Origin: Akebia trifoliata
Taxonomy: Eukaryota; Streptophyta; Magnoliopsida; Ranunculales; Lardizabalaceae
Direction of reading: 5' to 3'
DNA: 64,000 bases
Assembly: GCA_017979445.1 (NCBI GenBank)
Contig: CM030717.1
Location: 16,293,288 to 16,357,287 of the forward strand
In this document: in pieces, positions 57,091 to 64,000 of the stretch
Numbering within the stretch: position 1 is the stretch's first letter
Layout: every line of letters begins with the position of its first letter
Translations under genes and position numbers: made by a program
Notes under the pieces: generated by a model
Told to the model about the DNA's origin: nothing
Seen by the model: the letters and a program-made list of their open reading frames with translations, nothing else
The model's database searches: none

Positions 57091-58631
57091 AATTTAATGA
57101 ACTTCCTATAATAACATATGATTGTTTTCATTGCATAAAATGCATTTCAATTTGAATCATTGTTGTCAATGAGAGTTCAAGCTCGAGGACCTGACAAACT
57201 TTTTTGAGGAGAGTTTTACTGTGGCGCCCCGCCAAACACTGACATAAATCCCTATGTCAAAACTCGAGATACTAGGTGGCACCTCAAAATTTCGACATGG
57301 TCTTCTCTGTTTACGTTAGCATTTCAAGGTGTTCAACCTGCACCAGATAAACGATAGTCATTCTTGCATATATGTATTCAAAATATAATACTAGCGGTAG
57401 CCTATATACAAGTGCGAGTCTGATTAGAAAAGTTGCAAAATCCTCGATTATCGAGTCGGACCAGGTTAAAATAGTGACTTTTTGCTAGAGTAAGAATTAT
57501 TAAGATTCAATTATACCATAGAATTATTAAGATTCAATTATACAATTAGATTTATAACGAAAAATTATTGAACATGAACTATTTAATTGTCATTTTTGGA
57601 GATTAGAAAATTGAATTATCGTCAAAAATGAAAATGACGTCAATTTTAAAAGTCACCTCAAGCCAAAAATGTAAATTTTTTTAAAAGATAGAATTTGTAG
57701 AAATTTACTACACCATTATATCTGAAATGAAAAATTAGGCGAAATAGAGTATTCATTTGTCAGTTTTGGAGTCCAGATGGTCAAGTTATCGTCGATCAAA
57801 ATAATTAGCAAAATAATGATTTCGTCCCAAATTTTATATAAATAAAAATTTTAATTTTTTTTTATCTTCGTCTTCTCCAACCCATCCAACAGCCAACCCA
57901 TTTAAAAAAAATTCATTTTTTTCTTTGAATTTCAACCTCAAATCTCTTACAAATGGCTCGTCGTTGACTTCCGACGTAGAAAGGAGAAAAGCCCGCAGCC
58001 TCGACATCTACAAAACCCACCCAAATTCCTTCCATTTCTTTTTTTTTCGCCCCGAATGGTCAAAAAATAGTCGTATATATATACGGGGGTTTCATAAATT
58101 CGACATCGGATTTCATCCGTTTCGGGGTCAAACCATCATCCGCCGTAGAAGGAAGAAAGGATGACATCGAGATCTTCGAAACCGCCAGGCCAGTTTCGAA
58201 AATCAGCTGTCTTGAAGTACGAGTTACCTCAATTTTGGTGCCATTCGCCTCGATTTTCACGCACGTATTTTATTCTGTTACTTAGAGATAGTAAGGAATT
58301 CTCAATTTCTATTGGTAATTGTTGATTGTGAAAATTGCACTTAAGATTTTATTAAAAATTTGTGGTGAGTTTCCAAAAATATAGAATTCAATTGATTATT
58401 TCAAATTCACGCCAGAACTTGCATGTTTGATATGTTTAACTGTATTTTATAACAAAATATACGTGGGTAGGATATCTCACTGAGTTATTTCCGACAGTTG
58501 GGTCATGTGCACCATTCAGACCCCGTTTTGATCTAAGTTTTGTACTTTTTCAATGTTATTGATAAAAATAAATTTCATAATTAAAAAAATGATTTCATAT
58601 TCAATTAACTCATATTGAGTTGATGAATATC

Positions 58632-59291
58632 AGAAAGTGAATATTTTGTTTGAGAGATTGAAAACTGTAAAATTCGAAAAAAGGGAAAAAGGGTATGAAA
58701 ACGGTAAAATGTCATAATCACACTTGAGGTGTGATGTCTGCATTTTACATTGTTGTGTTGTGTGTAGGTTGGTGCACGGGTATCCAGGGATAATATTACT
58801 AGTTGCATGTTTATTTACTTTCTGTTAGCACGAGGCACTGTTTATGTTTTCGTTCTATTATTTATTTTAGGCCGTTTGGCCACAGTTGCATGGTAGGAAA
58901 CTGGATATCCATTCTTAACCTTGTATTGTTAATTTCTCTTTTATTTTCAAATGAAAATAATATATATGTAGAAAGTAGATATTTTGTTTGAGGATTGAAA
59001 ACTGTATTATTCGAAAAAAGGGTAAAGGGTATGAAAACGGTAAAATGTCAGAATCACACCCGAGGGGTGATGTTTGCATTTTGCATTATTGTATTGTGTG
59101 TAGGTTGGTGAACGAGTATCCAGGGATAATATTACTGGTTGCATATTTATTTACTTTCTGTTAGCGAGAAGCGCTGTTTACGTTTCCGTTCTATTATTTA
59201 TTTTAGACCGTTTGACCACAGTTGCATGGTAGGAAACTGGATATCCATTCTCAACCTTGTATTGTTAATTTCTCTTTTATTTTCAAATGAA

Positions 59292-59300
<9 letters not shown>
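58632..59300. repeat. Tandem duplication of about 340 bp inside E
   Basis: GAAAGTGAATATTTTGTTTG, GTAAAATGTCATAATCACAC, GGTTGGTGCACGGGTATCCA and GGAAACTGGATATCCATTCT all recur in the second copy from about 58971. A third, partial copy is at about 62132-62340. Confidence 0.85.

Positions 59301-59334
<34 letters not shown>
59296..59334. repeat. TA microsatellite
   Basis: Nearly pure TA dinucleotides. Further TA tracts are at 59354-59370 and 59779-59801, on both sides of the foldback insert. Confidence 0.95.
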
Positions 59335-59335
<1 letters not shown>

Positions 59336-59370
59336 CTATTTTATGAGTTGTTAAATATATATATATATAT

Positions 59371-59778
59371 GGGTCAGGTTCAAGGGCTATATGAGAAAAC
59401 ATATGTAAAAACTTTCGTTTTTAATAAAATTTTAAAATATGGGTTAGAAATTTTGGATTGAGCTGATTTTTTGTGAGGATGATCTCTATGATGGGAAGAT
59501 CATCCAAAAACAAAATCAGCCCAATCTGAAACTTCTAACCCCATTAAAAGTGATTTAGAATGTGGACCGTCGATTTTTTACCAATTTTTATCACTAATTT
59601 GTAAATCACTTTTGATGGATTTAGAAGTTTCTGATTCAGCTGATTTTTTGTGAGGATGATCTTTTCATCATATTGACCATCCTTGCAAAACATCAGCTGA
59701 ATCCAAAACCTCTAACTCTTATTTTGAAAAACGAAAGTTTTTTCATATGTTTTCTCATATGGCCCTTGAACCGCCCCC
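59371..59778. mobile_element. MITE-like foldback element in TA microsatellite
   Basis: The 408-bp segment is almost one long inverted repeat. Left GGTTCAAGGGCTATATGAGA, AAACATATG, ACTTTCGTTTTT and GATTGAGCTGATTTTTTGTG mirror the right GCCCTTGAACCGCCCCC end. A second inner inverted pair (GTGAGGATGATC...) lies near the centre. Both sides are TA tracts. A stretch AGCTATTTTATGAGTTGTTAAA (about 59333) recurs after it (about 59803), so the flank was duplicated. No ORF of transposase type. Confidence 0.7.
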
Positions 59779-61076
59779 TATATATATATATATATATATA
59801 TGTAGCTATTTTGTGACTGTTAAAGAGTTTGTGAATGCCTGAAGTGATAGTGCGTCATATCATCCGTAGTGGTGTACTATCTTGGGATGTATGGTAGGGA
59901 CCACCAAGCTCATACATGGTATGGGACGCATATGAGAGTGAAGTCACAACTGGAATTCGAGTTTATTCATCTCTATCTTTACCAGTGAACTTGTAATGTA
60001 AAGTAGTCATATACGAATGGTTTGTATATTTGGGAAACACATGCACGCCTGATAGGTATAGATGAAGATGATTAGTCAGTGATCACTAACAATCTATAGT
60101 AGTCGAACGTTCTGAGACATCGAAAAGAGACCCATTGCTTACAGTCACGTTAAACGGCCAGCCATAGCCGGATAAATGGTCCCACAAGTGTGGTAAACAG
60201 TGACCAGCTACAAAATAAGGAACTAAAAGTCAGAGAAGAATTGTAACATCATGTCCCGACTATGAGCGATCCAGTCGTGAATCCGAACTCTCTAATTCCA
60301 ATACTCCACCAGAGTATATTATGTATCTATTGCTTTACTTTGATATATAAAATGAAATGCATGTTTAATGTTTCTATTTGGTCAATTAGATTTGTATATA
60401 AAGAAAATGTTATAGTGAGTACTGTTGATTGATGTAATGTCAGTTTTAAAATGTTTGGTTGCTCATCCCTGACTATATGTACCAGTTAATCGTAGTTTAT
60501 TCTGTAAAACTTTGCATATGTTAAAATGATTTAATATACTTATTCGTTCATGCTAGAAGAGGTTATTGGTAGAAATTATTTTTTTCTTTACTGGGTAACC
60601 ATTATTCCTTACCCATTCCTTCCAAAAAAATTTTAGCTTCAGAGCCTGCAGTTGGCGAGACGGGCATAGAACTAGCGAGTGGGGATCATCTGGTGGGTCA
60701 GATAAACAACCAGAGCCCATTACCTGGTGAGTACTAGGGTTATTACCCCTGGTGGTGTCGATTTGTCTAAGAGTAATATAGATTTTGATTTCGAGCATTA
60801 GGATTTTTTTAGAGTGAGAAATTCCTATATAATCATATATATAAACTTCTTCTTCAGCACTCTGATTTTTGTACGTTATTAGATGTATATAGGCTTCCGC
60901 GAGTATTATATTTTCAATTTATATATGTAGGAATGCATGTCGTTTATAAAGTACAAGTTGAACGCCTTGGAATGCTAACATAAACAGAGAAGACTATGCC
61001 GAAATTTCGAGGTGCCACCTAATATCTCGAGTTTTGACATGAGGATTTGTCTTAGTGTTTGGCGGGGCGCCACAGA

Positions 61077-61088
61077 TGGTATCAGAGC
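61077..61088 (+). other. PBS of E (initiator tRNA-Met type)
   Basis: TGGTATCAGAGC, two bases after the LTR-like end at 61074. It is the standard 12-nt PBS complementary to plant initiator methionine tRNA. Confidence 0.75.
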
Positions 61089-62672
61089 ATAGTATTAGAT
61101 CCGTATGGGATACTATTCTGCTATGTTTAGAAGAATTGGTTGATACCACAGATATTGGAGCGATAATCATAGAATGTCACTAGGAATTTGATATCCGAAC
61201 TAATTAGTAGTTCCGTATTGGAGTTACGAGTTCTTCCGTGTATAGAAGTTTATAGAGCTTAGTAAGCCTATGATATGATTCTCGATTTTTTCTATTAGTA
61301 ATGGATATGGAGTCCATTACTAAGTTCCAGGCTACGATAGTAATTCATAGATATGTAAAAACGATTTTGGCTTTATTCTAATAAGTGTCTAGCTACGGAT
61401 AAACACAAGCGAAGGCAGTGAACGAAGCAGAGATCGAAACGCAACAGTGACGCCCACCGTTGACTTTCGATGTAGAATGAAGAAACGCCCATAGCTTCGA
61501 CATGTACAAAACCCACCCAAATTCCTTCAATTTTCTTTTCTTTTTTACCCCATATCGTCAAAAAATAGTTGTATATATATATACAAGGGTTTCGTAACTT
61601 CGACCTCGGATTTCATCCGTTTCGGAGTCAAACCGTCCTCTGCCGCAAAAGGGAGAAATGACGACAACATCGAAATCTTCAAAATCACTGAGCCGATTTC
61701 GAAAATCAACTGTCTAGAAGTACGAGTTACCTCTATTTTCGTACCATTCACCTCGATTTCTACACAACTGTTTTAATTCTGTCGTCTAGAGATAATAAGG
61801 AATTCTCAATTTCTATTAGTAATCGTAGATTGTTAAAATTGCATTTAGGATTTTATTAAAAATTTGTGGTAAGTTTCCAAAAATATAGAATTCAATTGAT
61901 TATTTCAAATTCACGCCAGAACTTGCATGTTTGAATGTTTAACTGTATTTTATAACAAAATATACGTGGATAGGATATCTCACTGGGTTATTTTCGACAG
62001 TTGGGTCATGTGCACCACTCGGACCCCATTTTGATCTAAGTTTTATACTTTTTCAATGTTATTGATAAAAATAAATTTTATAATTGAAAAAATGATTTAA
62101 TATTCAGTTAACTCATATTGAGTTGATGAATATTAGAAAGTGAATATTTTGTTTGAAAGATTGAAAACTGTAAAATTTGAAAAAATGAAAAAAGGGTATG
62201 AAAATGGTAAAATGTCAGAATCACACCCGAGGGGTAGTGTCTGCTTTTTACATTGTGTTGTGTGTAGGTTGGTGAACGAGTATCCAAGAAGAATATTACT
62301 GGTTGCATGTTTATTTACTTTCTGTTAGCGCGAGACGCTGTTTAAGTTTATGTTCTGTTATTTTCGTTATGAATCCAATGGTATAATCAATCTTAATAAT
62401 TCTTGCCCTAGCAAAAAGTCACTATTTTAACCTTGTCCGACTCGATAATCGAGGATATTGCAACTTTTCTAATCGGACTCGCACTTGAGCGTACTTACAG
62501 GCTAAAGTATATTTTTCGATCATTTTGAATCCAATGGTGAGGTCAGATTCCATTAAAAATGATAAAAAAAAATATTTTAAAATTTTACCCCTAAGTCCCA
62601 CTTTCAAGATTTTCTTAAAATTTCACTATTTATTTTTTCTCGAGATACGAATTAAAAACTCGAGATTTTACA
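61089..62672 (+). other. E internal remnant and rearranged right end
   Basis: 61089-61440 shows no coding motif. About 61440-62340 repeats 57950-58830 in direct orientation. About 62360-62560 repeats 57385-57540 in inverted orientation (GCAAAAAGTCACTATTTTAA, CGACTCGATAATCGAGGATA). The last 110 bp end CTCGAGATTTTACA, unlike the GGCGCCACA end of the left LTR. Confidence 0.6.
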
Positions 62673-62677
62673 TTTAC

Positions 62678-62821
62678 CCTCAAGGATCTGAATGTCTCAG
62701 CGAATTGTTAAATCAGGCTGCAAAATGAACTGTCACTAGCTTTGGCATTCGGATATAGAACTATCCACCGAAATAGATTTGCTATCTAGTTTGTTTTAAC
62801 CCTCTACCAAATAGGGGCATC
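62678..62821 (+). other. D 3' UTR end and polypurine tract
   Basis: Resumes D after E (CTCAAGGATCTGAATGTCTC) and matches K 42450-42592. The PPT CCAAATAGGGGCATC ends at 62821. Confidence 0.75.
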
Positions 62822-64000
62822 TGTAGACACCCCATTTTTGCACTCACCTGATTAATTAACTCGTCAACCCGATTGCAACGATTCCCAATGATGGATGTTT
62901 ATTCCAATGATCTGTTTGTTATTAGATATGTTTCAGAAATTCGGATGAGGTATCTCAAATTAACAAAACTGTAGAAACCACGCTATGCTAGGAAAATATA
63001 ACCCCCAAAAGCCTAGAAATCATCATTTTTCAGACAAAAAGAAGCTTCACGATAAAAATCACTAAAAAATGACCAAATGACCAAAATACCCCTAACCTCA
63101 AAACATCCCTAGAGCCCACATTACGCTTAGGAAATTCCTTTCAAATACAAAAAACAACAAATCGAAACCAAATAAACCATTTCGCCAATTTCACAAAATT
63201 TGACAAAATTATGAAAATGCCCCTCATAAAGTTCACGACTTTGCATAAAAATTTTCATAAATGACACAAACCAATATTTCCACTAAATTCCTTATGAAAA
63301 ATCGATTTCAAAACATCCTAGAACATTGAAAAACGACTTAAAATACAAAAAGTCCTCTTCGAGGGCAAAACAGTAATTTTATAGTTTTAATAATTAAAAT
63401 TTCTGAAATTAATAATTCAAACATTAATTAATGTAAAGTGAGACTTAATTCAAAAATTAAAATCAAGTCAATCAAGTGAGACTTAAGTCAAAATCCTAAA
63501 ATCAAGTCAATCAAGTAAGACTTAAGTCAAAATCCTAAAATCAAGTCAATCTAATAAGACCAAAGTCAAATCCTAATCAATCTAATAAGGCCAAAGTCAA
63601 ACCCTAACCCTAAGAGAATTATAATTAAACTCTAAAACTATCTAATAAAATTCTAATCAAACTCTAAAACTATCTAATGTAATTCTAATTAAATACTAAC
63701 TCTATCTAAAATAATTCTATTTAAACACTAACTCTTTTTAAAATAATTATAATTAAACACTAACTATATCTAAAAAGCACCTAAAAAAATTTATAAATAA
63801 AGGTCTCTACAACCTATTTTTGGATGAAAAAATAAACCCTAAGAAAAGTAGGTCAAAAAGCTTCCCTAGCCTCCCATAAACCCTAATTTTGAAGTCCTAA
63901 CTCCTTACCTAACATCCATACCCCAACTCTTACTCAAAAAAACATCCAGAAATCCTTCTAAAATACCCAAAACTTCATAAAAAATCAATTAAAAAACTCA
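62822..64000 (+). mobile_element. D 3' LTR (first 1179 bp; cut by window edge)
   Basis: TGTAGACACCCCATTTTTGC after the PPT. Collinear with 48013-49606 through the AAGTCAATCAAGT array and the CTAATTAAACACTAACTC array. About 400 bp, including the hairpins and 3' end, should lie beyond the window. Confidence 0.9.

Larger units (their letters stand above)
57220..61074 (+). mobile_element. E LTR-like unit, 3.86 kb, with about 185-bp inverted termini
   Basis: Runs from TGTGGCGCCCCGCCAAACAC to GTGTTTGGCGGGGCGCCACA. The first about 185 bp (57220-57410) are the inverted complement of the last (about 60888-61074), including ACTCGAGATACTAGGTGGCA and TCTCTGTTTACGTTAGCATT. TG...CA ends and a PBS two bases downstream argue for an LTR. 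An internal tandem duplication of about 340 bp lies at 58632-59300. No TSD flanks 61074, so it is not a stand-alone DNA transposon. Confidence 0.6.
57220..62672 (+). mobile_element. E: LTR-type insertion in D 3' UTR with inverted-repeat ends
   Basis: Begins TGTGGCGCCCC and ends GAGATTTTACA, flanked by perfect 5-bp direct repeats TTTAC (57215-57219 and 62673-62677). K's uninterrupted 3' UTR (about 42440-42465) shows the empty site. The left 3.86 kb looks like an LTR followed by a PBS at 61077. To the right are a short internal remnant, a second copy of LTR segment 57950-58830 (at about 61440-62340) and an inverted copy of 57385-57540 (at about 62360-62560). No gag or pol is left. Confidence 0.75.
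48013..64000 (+). mobile_element. D: LTR retrotransposon, complete except for 3' LTR end beyond window
   Basis: 5' LTR 48013-49606, intact PBS, long leader, gag, RT stub, pol C-terminal region, post-pol motif, two 3' UTR arrays, PPT and 3' LTR from 62822. RT core, RNase H and integrase core are absent. Split by element E at 57220-62672. Left flank 5-mer is GATAC (48008-48012); the right TSD copy lies outside the window. Confidence 0.85.

Noticed and set aside
58803..59354. Two similar ORFs of 62 and 71 codons
   Set aside because: They are the two copies of the 340-bp tandem duplication inside E and run into the TA microsatellite; no coding support.
57220..61074. Reading E's left unit as a TIR DNA transposon (MULE-like)
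   Set aside because: No target duplication flanks 61074, ends are TG...CA and a TGGTATCAGAGC PBS follows; an LTR fits better, though the long inverted ends remain odd.

Overview
The window looks like heterochromatic intergenic DNA from a flowering plant. It is AT-rich and I find no intact host gene, tRNA, rRNA or CRISPR array. Almost every recognisable stretch belongs to decayed LTR retrotransposons of the Ty3/gypsy superfamily, mainly the Tat/Ogre branch, nested inside one another. The Tat assignment rests on four things: gag motifs of the KFEK-G-GCP-HLK type, a protease-RT-dual RNase H-integrase order in one element, a PBS that looks complementary to a plant tRNA-Arg 3' end, and a conserved post-pol motif around TACGTAGGCAACCTGA. 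One Athila-like integrase fragment is also present. Short names used below are mine.

Layout from left to right. M1 (1-2040, minus strand) is the leader, PBS and 5' LTR of an element running off the left edge; its LTR abuts a 77-bp tandem array (2041-3480). Element A (about 3660-28872, plus strand) is one long broken gag-pol. It is split by a minus-strand solo LTR M2 (4138-5736), by the complete element B with 3.6-kb LTRs (7644-22196), and by a solo LTR of a third family (26687-28607, perfect TSD GTAGT). A's frame resumes across each insertion. Remnant G (about 29850-32685), an Athila-like integrase piece (32686-33600) and a PBS plus gag start (P, 34187-34489) follow. Element F (5' LTR 34490-35490 plus 43867-44404, leader, gag, protease stub, tandem arrays to 48012) has its LTR split by the complete element K (35491-43861, perfect TSD GATAG). 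Element D (48013 to beyond the right edge) has a 5' LTR, PBS, structured leader, gag and 3' UTR. Its 3' UTR is split by E (57220-62672, perfect TSD TTTAC), which carries a foldback MITE-like insert in a TA microsatellite. D's PPT and 3' LTR follow from 62822.

B, K, G and D are deletion derivatives: they keep leader, gag or part of it, a stub of RT, sometimes the integrase C-terminus, and long 3' UTRs, but lack the polymerase core. They would need proteins from an autonomous relative of A. None looks active: A alone has lost the RT YVDD motif and all three integrase DDE residues.

The most interesting signal is RNA-level structure in the non-coding parts. (1) The 3' UTRs of B, K, G and D carry small arrays of hairpins whose stems co-vary between units while the loops stay A-rich or GAAA. 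(2) All LTRs, in three different families, carry a hairpin with a conserved loop (TGCCTAACACCTT-like) and a compensatory-changing stem. (3) A second hairpin sits at the extreme 3' end of the 1.5-kb LTRs. (4) Leaders carry conserved hairpins and a 10-bp palindrome that changes symmetrically. (5) Two unrelated long 3' UTR satellites are each also hairpin-forming. These were read by eye and need covariation statistics.
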